Source: CAVRXQ01 sp963725215
GTDB lineage: Bacteria > Actinomycetota > Acidimicrobiia > Acidimicrobiales > Bog-793
Direction of reading: 5' to 3'
Assembly (NCBI GenBank): GCA_963725215.1
Contig: CAVRXQ010000002.1
Span: 1-64,000 of the forward strand
DNA length: 64,000 bases
The notes beneath the pieces are model-generated. The model saw only the letters and a program-made list of their open reading frames with translations. It was not told where the DNA came from and did no database searches. Shown here piece after piece: positions 8,198 to 16,501 of this stretch. Both the position numbers and the translations under genes were made by a program. How positions within the stretch are numbered: position 1 is the stretch's first letter; each line of letters starts with the position of its first letter.

Positions 8198-9424
8198 GTG
8201 CGAGATCTGAACATCGAGAGCGGCCCCGGCGACGAGAACGCGACCGGCTTCATCCATCACGCCCGTACAGAAACAGAATCGTCCCTTAAATGGCGACGCG
8301 CGCTTCGATTGTTGTTCACCATCCCGCGCGCGGGGCGTTCTCGGGTGTGGGCGATTGCCGCATGGGTGACACTCGTCGTCTGTCTCGCCGGGACCGTGTC
8401 CGGCACCGCCACGTTTGTCGCGAATGCGCACGAATCCAACTCTGCAAGCTTCGAAAACTCCGTAAACCAGGTTTCCTCAGCCGCCTCGCTTGTCTTGGGG
8501 CGAACACAGGACCTCGCCACCGCGACCTCGGCATTCCTGTCTCAGACCCCGGGGTTCTCCGCGTCCCAGTTCCGCCGGTGGACCCGTGCCGTTTATCGAC
8601 CGGAGCGCTTTTCCGGTGTCGAAGCGCTGTTTTTCATCCGCTACGTGCGCGCGTCACAACTCTCGGCGTACGCGGCGTCGGTCAAACCGAAAGGGTCTTT
8701 CAAGCTCGAGCCACCGGGCGATCACCCCTATTACTGCTTTCTTCCACAAGGCGATGCGATCACGACCAGTTTCGCGGCGAAAGGGAGCTTCGCGAACATC
8801 CCGGTATCGACGTTCAAGTCGAGCTCCCGCTTGGCGGGTGTGAACCTTTGCGCGACGTTCGCGGGTCCGCTCTTTCTCGCTAGCGCGCGTGACGATCGCT
8901 CGGCCGCGGGACTATTCGAGCTATCGAAGCGGAGCTTCATCGTCGTGCCCGTGTATCAACGAGGAACAACGCCCACTGGCGCACAAGCGCGCACGGCGGA
9001 AGTTCTCGGTTGGGCAGGGGTGCTATTCGACGGACGTGCTGCAGCGCAAGCAGCGGTGCACGGCCAACCGCACATCTCGCTCGCGCTATCGACCCGCAAC
9101 AAAGAGCAGGGCTCGGTGCGAGTGGGAAGCGTCGGATCGTTGCGCTCCCACAACCCGTACCACGTGACAAACGACCTGCGCCTCGAGAACACGTGGGTCC
9201 TTTCGGTGTACGGCACTTCGGTATCGAGCCCCGTTGCCCTCGACACGGGGGAGGCGTTGATCCTCTTCGGCGGTGTCCTCATCTCGCTGATGGCGTGGGC
9301 GCTGCTCCGACTTCTTCCGACGCGCGAGACGAGGCACTGGCGCTCGTCGAACAGCGAACCGCCGATCTGCACCACCTTGCGTTGCACGATCCGCTCACCG
9401 GCCTCGCGAACCGCTCACTGGTGA
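8198..9424 (+). CDS. CHASE-domain sensor, 5' part of a frameshifted CHASE-GGDEF-EAL protein
   Basis: Starts at GTG 8198, 2 nt after the permease stop. It has a cytosolic lead-in of about 45 residues, membrane helix 1 (VWAIAAWVTLVVCLAG), an extracytoplasmic CHASE domain of about 270 residues (with FSGVEALFFIRYV and the YYCFLPQGD stretch), and membrane helix 2 (ALILFGGVLISLMAWALL). Just after helix 2 the frame is lost. The natural continuation (ARDEALALVEQRTADLHHL and the GGDEF domain) is in the next frame from about 9325, so a single missing base in the cgacgcgcgagac stretch explains it. The last 30 residues of this frame are nonsense. The intact protein would be a membrane sensor controlling cyclic-di-GMP synthesis. 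The CHASE ligand is unknown. Confidence 0.75.
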   Translation: MRDLNIESGPGDENATGFIHHARTETESSLKWRRALRLLFTIPRAGRSRVWAIAAWVTLVVCLAGTVSGTATFVANAHESNSASFENSVNQVSSAASLVLGRTQDLATATSAFLSQTPGFSASQFRRWTRAVYRPERFSGVEALFFIRYVRASQLSAYAASVKPKGSFKLEPPGDHPYYCFLPQGDAITTSFAAKGSFANIPVSTFKSSSRLAGVNLCATFAGPLFLASARDDRSAAGLFELSKRSFIVVPVYQRGTTPTGAQARTAEVLGWAGVLFDGRAAAQAAVHGQPHISLALSTRNKEQGSVRVGSVGSLRSHNPYHVTNDLRLENTWVLSVYGTSVSSPVALDTGEALILFGGVLISLMAWALLRLLPTRETRHWRSSNSEPPICTTLRCTIRSPASRTAHW

Positions 9425-10641
9425 GCGACCGACTCGAACAGATGCTCTCGCGCACCGAGCGAGACGCGCGCTACTCCGCGGTGATGATCCTCGACCTCGA
9501 CGACTTCAAAGATCTCAATGACACGCTCGGTCACCAAGCGGGAGACGTCGTGCTCGCGGCGGTGGCACGTCGGCTGCAAAACGTCGTCCGCGCCGGCGAC
9601 ACCGTCGGACGCCTCGGTGGAGACGAGTTCGTCATCCTCGTCGAGGGTGGAGAACAAGAGAGCGGAGTCGAAAGGGTCGCCAACCGAATCCTGGAGGTCG
9701 TGCGAGCTCCTGTCCTTGTGCCGGAGTCGAGAATGCCGATGGAGATCACGGCGAGCGTGGGTATCGCGCACGCATCCGGTCGAGATGCTGGTGCGATTCT
9801 CAGAAACGCGGATATCGCGCTGTATCGCGCGAAGGACGCCGGCAAAGGTCAGTACGCGATCTTCGAGTCCGGGATGGCGGACGTCGTGATGCGTAGAAGG
9901 GACTTGCGCGCCGAGTTGCAGAGAGCGTTCGACGCGGGTGAGTTCACCCTCGAGTACCACCCTGAGTTCGACCTCGAGACCGGCGAGGTCGTCGCGATGA
10001 ACGCCCAGACGGCGTGGCGTCGTGGCGGCGAAGAGGTTTTGCCGACGCGTGAGGTCTTCGACCTTCTCGAGAGCTCGGGACTCATCGTGCGCGTCGGGCA
10101 ATGGGCGCTCCAACAGGCGTGCACCGACGGGGCGCGCTGGAACACCGACGGCTACCACTGCGCGGTCTCGATCACGCTTTCCGAGCGTCGAGTGGAGCGA
10201 CCCACCTTCACCGACGAGGTGCGAAAGGCACTCGACGAGTCGGGGCTCGATCCTTCACTTCTTTACCTCGGCTTTCTCGAAACAACCCTGCTGAGCGACC
10301 GGGGCGACGTATTCGAACAGCTGAGCGCGCTGAGGTCGATGGGGGTGCAGGTCTCGGTGGTGAACCCGGGCCACGCGACCCTCGAAAGCTTGCGCCGTTA
10401 CCCCTTGAGCCTCATCACGGTTGAAGACGTCTTGTTGGACGGGGCGCGTGCCGACTCAGAAGCGTTCTTGGCCGAGGCGCGTCGCCTCGTCGCAAACTTC
10501 GGGCTCCGCCTGGTCGGGATTCCACAAGCTGGTTTGCTTGCAGCGCAATCAGCGGAATCTCCACCGAGACGCGGTGAGCGGCTCGCGCGCGGCGAAGTGG
10601 AGTCGTATCTCGACAGCCTGAAGCGCGAGTTCCCCGCCTGA
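9295..10641 (+). CDS. GGDEF-EAL region, 3' part of the frameshifted CHASE-GGDEF-EAL protein
   Basis: Meaningful sequence begins near 9325 with ARDEALALVEQRTADLHHL, then a diguanylate cyclase domain: DPLTGLANR, DLDDFKDLND, and an intact catalytic GGDEF. An inhibitory I-site RAGD lies five residues upstream of GGDEF, so activity and product inhibition are predicted. The following EAL-type domain is degenerate. EAL is replaced by MNA, the ELTES-like glutamate motif reads LGFLETTLL, DDFGTG reads VNPGHA, and the catalytic lysine motif is absent. It should therefore not hydrolyse c-di-GMP and may be regulatory. GTG 9295 is only the nearest in-frame start; the real gene probably starts at 8198. It ends 8 nt before the convergent EF-G-like gene. 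Confidence 0.85.
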   Translation: MGAAPTSSDARDEALALVEQRTADLHHLALHDPLTGLANRSLVSDRLEQMLSRTERDARYSAVMILDLDDFKDLNDTLGHQAGDVVLAAVARRLQNVVRAGDTVGRLGGDEFVILVEGGEQESGVERVANRILEVVRAPVLVPESRMPMEITASVGIAHASGRDAGAILRNADIALYRAKDAGKGQYAIFESGMADVVMRRRDLRAELQRAFDAGEFTLEYHPEFDLETGEVVAMNAQTAWRRGGEEVLPTREVFDLLESSGLIVRVGQWALQQACTDGARWNTDGYHCAVSITLSERRVERPTFTDEVRKALDESGLDPSLLYLGFLETTLLSDRGDVFEQLSALRSMGVQVSVVNPGHATLESLRRYPLSLITVEDVLLDGARADSEAFLAEARRLVANFGLRLVGIPQAGLLAAQSAESPPRRGERLARGEVESYLDSLKREFPA

Positions 10642-10648
10642 ACGGGGC

Positions 10649-12715
10649 TCAGTTCGACGCCGCGGCCCTTTTCTTCTCGATTCGCTCGGCGAGATGAGAG
10701 GGGAGTTCGGCGTAGTGGTCGAACGTGGCCGCGAACCGGCCGCGTCCGCCGGTCAGCGAGCGGAGGTCCGCCGCATAGCGTCCGAGTTCGCTCTCTGGGA
10801 CGAGTGCCTCGATCGTTTGCTCGCCTTCGCCGTCCCCCGAGCTCCCAAGCACGCGTCCCCGCCGTGAGTTGAGGTCTCCGAGCACATCGCCCTGAAAGCG
10901 CATCGGGCAGGTCACGACGACCTTGACGATCGGTTCGAGCGCGACTGGGCCGGCCTTTTCAAATGCCAGTCCGAATCCGAGGGCGCCCGCCATCTCGAAG
11001 CTCGCCTCGGACGAGTCGACCGTGTGGAACTTCCCGTCGTCGCAGGTCACGCGGACGTCGACGACGGGGAAGCCGAAGTGTCCGCCTTGGCCCATCGCCC
11101 GACGGACGCCCTTTTCCACGGCCGGGATGAACTGTCGAGGGATCGCGCCGCCGACGATCTTGTCGACGAACTCGAACCCGGCTCCGCGCTCCAACGGCTC
11201 GATCACGAGATGGACGACGCCGAACTGGCCGTGGCCGCCGGTCTGCTTCTTGTGCCGGCCCTCGGCGTCAGCTTGCTTGGTGATCGTCTCTCGGTACGGA
11301 ACCCGCAGCTCTTCTAATTCGAGATCGACGGTGAACTTCCGATGCAGGCGCTCGCAGGTCACTTGGACGTGTGTTTCACCCATCCCCGAGAGCACCGTCT
11401 GGTGGGTCTCGTCGTTGCGACGGATCACGATCGAGGGGTCCTCTTCTTGGAGCCGCTGGAGCCCGGTCATCATGCGGTCCTCGTCTCCCGCAGTCCGCGG
11501 ACGCACCGCGATCGAATACGTCGGCACGGTGGGCTCGGGGAATTCGATGACGACCGGAGAGCCCTTCGGCGCGAGCGTGTCCCCGGTCCTCGTCTCCGTG
11601 AGCTTCGGCACGGCGACGATGTCGCCCGCGAGCACGTGGGGGACCGGGGTTGTTTCCTTGCCGCGAATCATCTCCAACACGTGCAGGCGCTCTTCTGTTC
11701 TCGTTCGCGGGTTGAACAGCACGACATCCGGCTTCAACGTCCCCGAGACCACCTGGACGAGGGAGATGCGGCCGACGAAAGGATCGAGCGTCGTCTTGAA
11801 TACCCGCCCGAGCGGCTCGCCGTTCTCGTCGTCGGGGATCTCGATCACCTCTCCGCCCGCCTTGGCGCGCACCTTGCGATCCGGAGGGATCTCCGTGACG
11901 AATGTCAGCAGCCGGTCGAGTCCGACGCCGTTCAGCGCCGAGCCGCAGAGCACGGGGTACACGGAACCCGCGGCGACCCCCGCGGCGAGCGTGGTCTCGA
12001 GTTCTAAAGCCGAGGGGACGTCGCCTTCGAGGTACCGCTCCATCAGCGAGTCGTCGGCGACGACGATCCCTTCCACGAGGGCGTCGCGTACCCGGTGTTC
12101 GAGCTCTGCCATCTCTTCGGGGATCGGGGCTGTCGAGCGCTTGCCCGAGTCGTAGAGGATCGCCTCGTCGGCGAGCAGGTCGGCGACGCCTTTGAACTCC
12201 GATTCACTCCCGATCGGAAGCTCGAGCGGCGCGATCCCTGCTCCGAAGCGGTCGCGAAGCGAGTCGAGCGCTTGTGAGAAATCGGCGCGCTCACGATCGA
12301 GCTTGCTGATGAACACGACCCGAGGGATGTTCCGTTTCTCCGCCAGCCGCCACACCGCCTCCGTCTGCACCTCGACCCCTTCGACCGCGGAGACGACGAG
12401 CACGGCGACGTCGCAGACATCGAGGGCTAGTTCGACTTCACCGATGAAATCCGCGAAACCGGGCGTGTCGACCAGATTGACCTTGAAGCCCTCCCATTCG
12501 AGCGGCGCAACGGACATCGAGACCGACATGTGGCGTTTCACTTCTTCCGGCTCGAAGTCGCTGACGGTCGTGCCGTCTTCCACGCGGCCTTGCCGGCTGA
12601 TCGCGCCAGAGAGGTGGAGGAGCGATTCGGCCAACGTCGTCTTGCCGGATCCTCCGTGTCCGATCAGAGCGACATTGCGGATTTGCTTCGGCGAAGAAAT
12701 GGCCAACGCCCGCAC
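10649..12715 (-). CDS. elongation factor G-like translational GTPase (EF-G2 type)
   Basis: 688 residues, full length for the EF-G family. The P-loop reads GHGGSGKTT instead of the canonical GHIDAGKTT, the G3 motif is DTPGFADF, and the G4 motif is SKLD rather than NKxD. These are features of the second, non-canonical EF-G-like group (FusA2) of actinobacteria. Domains II to V follow, with the GGHGQFGVVHLVIEP stretch in domain IV. The role of this paralogue is unsettled, and it probably acts on ribosomes as a GTPase. No rpsL/rpsG or tuf is adjacent, which fits a paralogue rather than the housekeeping fusA. The start is GTG 12715, giving a 14-residue lead before the P-loop region. Confidence 0.88.
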   Translation of the reverse strand: MRALAISSPKQIRNVALIGHGGSGKTTLAESLLHLSGAISRQGRVEDGTTVSDFEPEEVKRHMSVSMSVAPLEWEGFKVNLVDTPGFADFIGEVELALDVCDVAVLVVSAVEGVEVQTEAVWRLAEKRNIPRVVFISKLDRERADFSQALDSLRDRFGAGIAPLELPIGSESEFKGVADLLADEAILYDSGKRSTAPIPEEMAELEHRVRDALVEGIVVADDSLMERYLEGDVPSALELETTLAAGVAAGSVYPVLCGSALNGVGLDRLLTFVTEIPPDRKVRAKAGGEVIEIPDDENGEPLGRVFKTTLDPFVGRISLVQVVSGTLKPDVVLFNPRTRTEERLHVLEMIRGKETTPVPHVLAGDIVAVPKLTETRTGDTLAPKGSPVVIEFPEPTVPTYSIAVRPRTAGDEDRMMTGLQRLQEEDPSIVIRRNDETHQTVLSGMGETHVQVTCERLHRKFTVDLELEELRVPYRETITKQADAEGRHKKQTGGHGQFGVVHLVIEPLERGAGFEFVDKIVGGAIPRQFIPAVEKGVRRAMGQGGHFGFPVVDVRVTCDDGKFHTVDSSEASFEMAGALGFGLAFEKAGPVALEPIVKVVVTCPMRFQGDVLGDLNSRRGRVLGSSGDGEGEQTIEALVPESELGRYAADLRSLTGGRGRFAATFDHYAELPSHLAERIEKKRAAASN

Positions 12716-12796
12716 CCCCTTGGTTGGAACCGTGCGTTCGGATCTCGAATCGTACGCTGGCGCTTTCCGACAGGCGAGAGCGCGAGGAGACGGCTA

Positions 12797-13261
12797 TTGG
12801 CTGAGCTTGGCGAGGGGGATCTGGCCCCAGAGTTCTCGCTCCCTGACGAGACCGGGACCACGAAGACGCTGAGCGCGATGCTCGCGAACGGTCCGGTCGT
12901 GCTCTTTTTCTACCCGGCGGCGATGACGACGGGCTGCACGATCGAGTGCCGCCATTTCCGCGAGATGAGCGCGGAGTTTGCAGCACTTGGGGCGCAACGA
13001 GTCGGGATCAGTCGCGATCGTGTCGAAAAACAGCGCGAGTTCACGACACTGAACGGATTCGACTTCCCATTGCTCTCCGATCCCGAGGGAGTCGTGGCGG
13101 AAGCGTTCGGCACACGTCGGCATTCGCGCGCCCTGCCGACCCGGAGGTGGACCTTCGTCATTGACTCCGATCGACGCATCCTCGCGGTGATCAAGAGTGA
13201 GACGAAGATGCGATCGCACGCGGATCGCTCACTCGACGTGCTTCGTGCGCCGAAGACTTGA
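12797..13261 (+). CDS. peroxiredoxin, AhpC/TSA (BCP/PrxQ-like)
   Basis: 154 residues. Thiol peroxidase with the order LAPEFSLPDETG, then FFYPAAMTTGCTIEC. The first cysteine of the TTGCTIEC motif is the peroxidatic residue, and a second cysteine four residues later could resolve it. Classical PrxQ proteins have this second cysteine five residues later. The family also predicts the LLSDPEGVVAEAFG and TFVIDSDRRILAV segments, both present. I chose TTG 12797 because it follows an aggag ribosome site by 7 nt and gives the normal short N-terminus. The longer upstream open frame overlaps the divergent EF-G-like gene and looks non-coding. Cytosolic, with likely mycothiol/thioredoxin-linked recycling by inference from MshC nearby. 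Confidence 0.88.
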   Translation: MAELGEGDLAPEFSLPDETGTTKTLSAMLANGPVVLFFYPAAMTTGCTIECRHFREMSAEFAALGAQRVGISRDRVEKQREFTTLNGFDFPLLSDPEGVVAEAFGTRRHSRALPTRRWTFVIDSDRRILAVIKSETKMRSHADRSLDVLRAPKT

Positions 13262-13306
13262 CGCAAACTTTGCGTAGATCGGCTTACCGATCATGAGTGC
13301 GAGACG

Positions 13307-14572
13307 ATGAAGCGCCGGCGCGTCCTCATCGACGTGTCACCACTTCGTGAATCGCCGAACTTCCGACGGCTGTGGTGGGGCTACCTCGTATCAATGTTCG
13401 GCAACCAGATCACGCTCGTCGCGGTGCCTTACCAGGTGTACCACCTCACCCATTCGACGCTCGACGTCGGACTGGTCAGCCTCGCCCAACTCGGACCTTT
13501 GCTCTTCGGCGCGCTCGGGGGCGGCAGTCTCGCCGATCGCGTCAACCGGCGCAGACTTCTCGTCTCGACGCAGTCGCTGCTCGCGCTGACGAGCGCGATC
13601 TTGGCGATCAACGCCGCGCTATCCCACCCCGAAATATGGGTGATCTTCCTTGTGAGTGCGAGCGCAGCCGGTCTTTCGGGAACAGACAGCCCGACTCGCT
13701 CGGCCCTGCTCGCCGACTTCGTCAGCCGGGATCGCCTGGCATCTGCCACCGCGTTGTGGCAGCTCTTGTTCGGCGCGACCTCGGTCGTCGGCCCGGCGCT
13801 AGGGGGCCTTCTCATCGGACACTTCGGAACAGAAGGCGCCTACCTCGCCGACGTTGGGACCTTCGTCTTCTCCTTTGCCGCGGTGCTGCGTCTCCAAATG
13901 CCCGCTCGGCCGCGTCCTTCTCGCGCGTACGCCGCGCGCGAAGTGCTCGACGGCCTGCGCTACATCCGAACCCACCAGGTCCTCCAAGGCGTTTTCCTCA
14001 TCGACATCAATGCGATGGTCTTCGGCATGCCGAGGGCGCTGTTTCCTGCCCTCGCGATCTCGCGCTTTCATGGCGGGGCGGGAACCGTTGGTCTGCTGTA
14101 TGCGGGTCCCGCCGCGGGTGCGTTCGTCGGCGCCGCGCTCACCGGCTGGGTCTCTTCGATCAAACGCCAAGGCCTCGCCGTTCTCATCGCCGTCACCGTG
14201 TGGGGAGTAGCGATCACGGGATTCGGGCTCACGACAGACCTCGCCGCGGCGTTCGTCGTGTTGATGGTCGCGGGCGGTGCAGACGTCATCTCCGCGGTCT
14301 TCCGCGGGGCGATTTTGCAGTTCGAGGCGCCGCGCGAGCTATCCGGTCGGTTGCAGGCAGTGCAGACCGCGGTCGTGACCGGCGGTCCGCGCCTTGGCGA
14401 CCTCGAGTCCGGTGCCGTCGCGTCTGCCGTCGGCGCGGTCGACTCGGTGCTCATCGGTGGAGTTGCCTGTCTCGTCGGTGTCGGTGTGCTCATGCAGCTG
14501 TTGCCTAGGTTTTCCCGGTACCGTCCAAGTGGACTCGAAAGCGTCCTCGACAACGAGGACACGGAGGGCTGA
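13307..14572 (+). CDS. MFS transporter, EntS-like exporter
   Basis: 421 residues with about twelve membrane helices. The N-terminus (SPNFRRLWWGYLVSMFGNQIT) and the loop GGSLADRVNRRRLLV are typical of the EntS/MFS_3 group of exporters. The segment SGTDSPTRSALLADFV matches the conserved helix 4-5 region. Substrates in the family include siderophores and drugs, and nothing here identifies one. It starts at ATG 13307, 45 nt after the peroxiredoxin stop, and ends 4 nt before the F420:NADPH oxidoreductase start, so it may be co-transcribed. Confidence 0.85.
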   Translation: MKRRRVLIDVSPLRESPNFRRLWWGYLVSMFGNQITLVAVPYQVYHLTHSTLDVGLVSLAQLGPLLFGALGGGSLADRVNRRRLLVSTQSLLALTSAILAINAALSHPEIWVIFLVSASAAGLSGTDSPTRSALLADFVSRDRLASATALWQLLFGATSVVGPALGGLLIGHFGTEGAYLADVGTFVFSFAAVLRLQMPARPRPSRAYAAREVLDGLRYIRTHQVLQGVFLIDINAMVFGMPRALFPALAISRFHGGAGTVGLLYAGPAAGAFVGAALTGWVSSIKRQGLAVLIAVTVWGVAITGFGLTTDLAAAFVVLMVAGGADVISAVFRGAILQFEAPRELSGRLQAVQTAVVTGGPRLGDLESGAVASAVGAVDSVLIGGVACLVGVGVLMQLLPRFSRYRPSGLESVLDNEDTEG

Positions 14573-14576
14573 AGCG

Positions 14577-15254
14577 ATGCAGTTGGGAATCCTCGGAGGC
14601 ACCGGTCCCGCGGGGCGGGCGCTTGCCGCGCGAGCCGCCGCCGCCGGTACCGCCGTCGCGCTCGGCTCCCGGGACGAGGCCCGCGCGCAGCTCGTTGCCG
14701 AAGAGATCCGCCAGTCCTGGACAGATTTCGCGCTCGACATCACCGGCGTCTCAAATGACAAAGCCGCGTCTTCGGACCTCGTCATCTTGGCGACGGCATT
14801 TGAGGCGGCAGCGCACACCGCGACGGCGCTTTCGAACGAGCTCTCTGGCCGAGTGCTCATCTCGATGGCGAACGGCATGAGCCGCGTCGGAAAAGAGTTT
14901 CAAGCGATCGTTCCCGCGAGGGGCTCGATCGCCGCGACGGTGCAAGCGGCCTTGCCCGAAACGAGGGTCGCGGCGGCGTTCCACCACCTCCCGGCGAAAG
15001 AGTTCGCCGACATCGCGCACCCGATCGAATCCGACGTGCTCGTCTGCGCCGACGATGAAGAAGCGGCAAAAACGACGATCGCGTTCGTGGAATCGATTCC
15101 CGGACTGCGAGGCCTGAACGCCGGCTCCCTCGCCGCCGCGGGCGCCCTCGAGGCGCTCACCGCGGTGCTCGTCAACGTGAACGTGCGCTACCGGTGCCAC
15201 ACGACGTTGCGGCTGACGGAGGTCTCTCGTCCGCCGGACCCGAGCCGCCCGTGA
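14577..15254 (+). CDS. fno: F420-dependent NADP(H) oxidoreductase (NPDX/Fno)
   Basis: 225 residues. The enzyme transfers hydride between coenzyme F420 and NADP. The N-terminal dinucleotide-binding motif is LGILGGTGPAGRALA, and the NADP specificity loop GSRDEAR follows the second strand. The family-typical LVSMANG-like segment (LISMANGMSRV) and the C-terminal GLNAGSLAAAGALEALTAVL are present. I chose ATG 14577 because it places the Rossmann motif at the N-terminus; the longer open frame upstream overlaps the MFS gene. Its stop overlaps the MshC start (GTGA). It shows that this organism uses F420, consistent with the CofH remnant at 36.4 kb. Confidence 0.9.
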   Translation: MQLGILGGTGPAGRALAARAAAAGTAVALGSRDEARAQLVAEEIRQSWTDFALDITGVSNDKAASSDLVILATAFEAAAHTATALSNELSGRVLISMANGMSRVGKEFQAIVPARGSIAATVQAALPETRVAAAFHHLPAKEFADIAHPIESDVLVCADDEEAAKTTIAFVESIPGLRGLNAGSLAAAGALEALTAVLVNVNVRYRCHTTLRLTEVSRPPDPSRP

Positions 15255-16369
15255 GCATGCGTCTTTTCGATACCGCCCGACAGGAGATCCTGCCCTTCGA
15301 GCCGGGACGAATCGTCTCCATGTACACCTGCGGAATCACGCCGTATGACTCGGCACACCTCGGCCATGCCGCGACGTACCTGCTATATGACATCGTCCAG
15401 CGACGACTGCGCGATCTCGGGCACGAGACGCGTTGCGTGCGCAATGTCACCGACGTCGATGACGACATCTTGCTGGAGGCACGCCAGCGCAACGTGCACT
15501 ACCTCGACCTCGCGGCCGAGGAGCTCGCGCATTTTGACGATCAGATGCGCACGCTCAACTTGCTGCCGAGCTTCTCCGAGCCGCGCGCGACTTCGGCGAT
15601 CCCTGACATCTTGGGATTCATCGGGATGGTGCTCGCGTCGGGACACGCCTACCAGGCTGGAGGCGGGATCTACTTCGACGTGTCTTCGTTCCCTCGCTTT
15701 GGCCAGCTCAGTCACCTCGACCGCGTCGCGATGCTCGAGCTCGCGAAAGAGAACGGCGGAAACGTTGACGATCCCGCGAAGGAGGATCCGCTCGACTTCG
15801 TTTTGTGGCAGCCGTCACTTCCCGACGAACCGGCTTGGCAGTCGCTTTGGGGACCAGGGCGGCCCGGTTGGCACATCGAATGTTCGGCGCTCGCGATGCG
15901 CGAGCTCGGTATCACCGTCGACCTGCACGGCGGAGGAAACGACCTGATCTTTCCGCACCACGAGTGCGAGACCGCGCAGTCGGAGGCGGTAACAGGAGAG
16001 CCGTTCGTGCGCCATTGGCTGCACACTTCGATGGTCTGTTTGAACGGCGAGAAGATGTCGAAGTCGAAGAAGAACCTCGTGTTCGTCGGAGACTTGTTGA
16101 AAGAGCACGAGCCCGTGGTCGTGCGTGTCGCTTTGACCTCGCATCACTATCGCTCTCCGCTTTATTGGTCCGATGCGCTCATCGACACCGCCTTCGAACG
16201 GGTCGAACGTTGGCGCGGCGCGGGCGAGGGAGACGCCGCCCTCGATGATGTGCGCGATCGCCTCGACGACGACTTGGACATGCCCGGTGCATATGACGCG
16301 ATCGACGCCGCGGCGCGCCGCGGTGACGGGGTGAGCGACGCGGCGGATTTGCTCGGCTTGGCGCTTTGA
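15251..16369 (+). CDS. mshC: L-cysteine:1D-myo-inositol 2-amino-2-deoxy-alpha-D-glucopyranoside ligase
   Basis: 372 residues. MshC joins cysteine to GlcN-inositol in mycothiol synthesis and is a paralogue of cysteinyl-tRNA synthetase. The zinc-binding start YTCGITPYDSAHLGHAA, including the HIGH-like HLGH, is the MshC form. The other zinc ligands are in WHIECSAL and FPHHECE, and the adenylate-binding KMSKSKKN is intact. It lacks the long anticodon-binding C-terminus of CysS and is a little shorter than typical MshC proteins (about 410). Start GTG 15251 overlaps the fno stop by 4 nt; ATG 15257 is an alternative. An unlinked CysS would be expected elsewhere. Confidence 0.88.
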   Translation: MSMRLFDTARQEILPFEPGRIVSMYTCGITPYDSAHLGHAATYLLYDIVQRRLRDLGHETRCVRNVTDVDDDILLEARQRNVHYLDLAAEELAHFDDQMRTLNLLPSFSEPRATSAIPDILGFIGMVLASGHAYQAGGGIYFDVSSFPRFGQLSHLDRVAMLELAKENGGNVDDPAKEDPLDFVLWQPSLPDEPAWQSLWGPGRPGWHIECSALAMRELGITVDLHGGGNDLIFPHHECETAQSEAVTGEPFVRHWLHTSMVCLNGEKMSKSKKNLVFVGDLLKEHEPVVVRVALTSHHYRSPLYWSDALIDTAFERVERWRGAGEGDAALDDVRDRLDDDLDMPGAYDAIDAAARRGDGVSDAADLLGLAL

Positions 16370-16455
16370 ATCGCCAAGGAAGCCGAGGATCGAATGGGCC
16401 GGCCACCACGATGAGCTGGGGGAACGGCCGGTAGGCTGACCGGTCACCAAAGTCT

Positions 16456-16476
16456 CGGGTTCGGTTGTCGAGCCCG
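16456..16476 (+). promoter_or_regulatory. small leader hairpin upstream of thrS
   Basis: Arms cgggttc (16456-16462) and gagcccg (16470-16476) pair over 7 bp, including one G-U pair, with a 7-nt loop. It lies 25 nt before the thrS start. A TAGGCT hexamer near 16431 could be the -10 element. There is no sign of a T-box specifier structure. It may be incidental. Confidence 0.25.
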
Positions 16477-16501
16477 TTCGTCCGAAGGAGCCTTTGACGC
16501 C

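Noticed and set aside
12530..12796. Longer N-terminus of the peroxiredoxin reading frame
   Set aside because: It overlaps the divergent EF-G-like gene, has arginine-rich shadow composition, and a ribosome site supports TTG 12797.
15251..16369. Cysteinyl-tRNA synthetase as the identity of this gene
   Set aside because: It is too short, lacks the anticodon-binding end, and has the MshC-type CGITPYDSAHLGHAA start.
16370..16501. T-box leader before thrS
   Set aside because: Only a small hairpin is present; there is no specifier loop or TGGNACCGCG-like bulge sequence.
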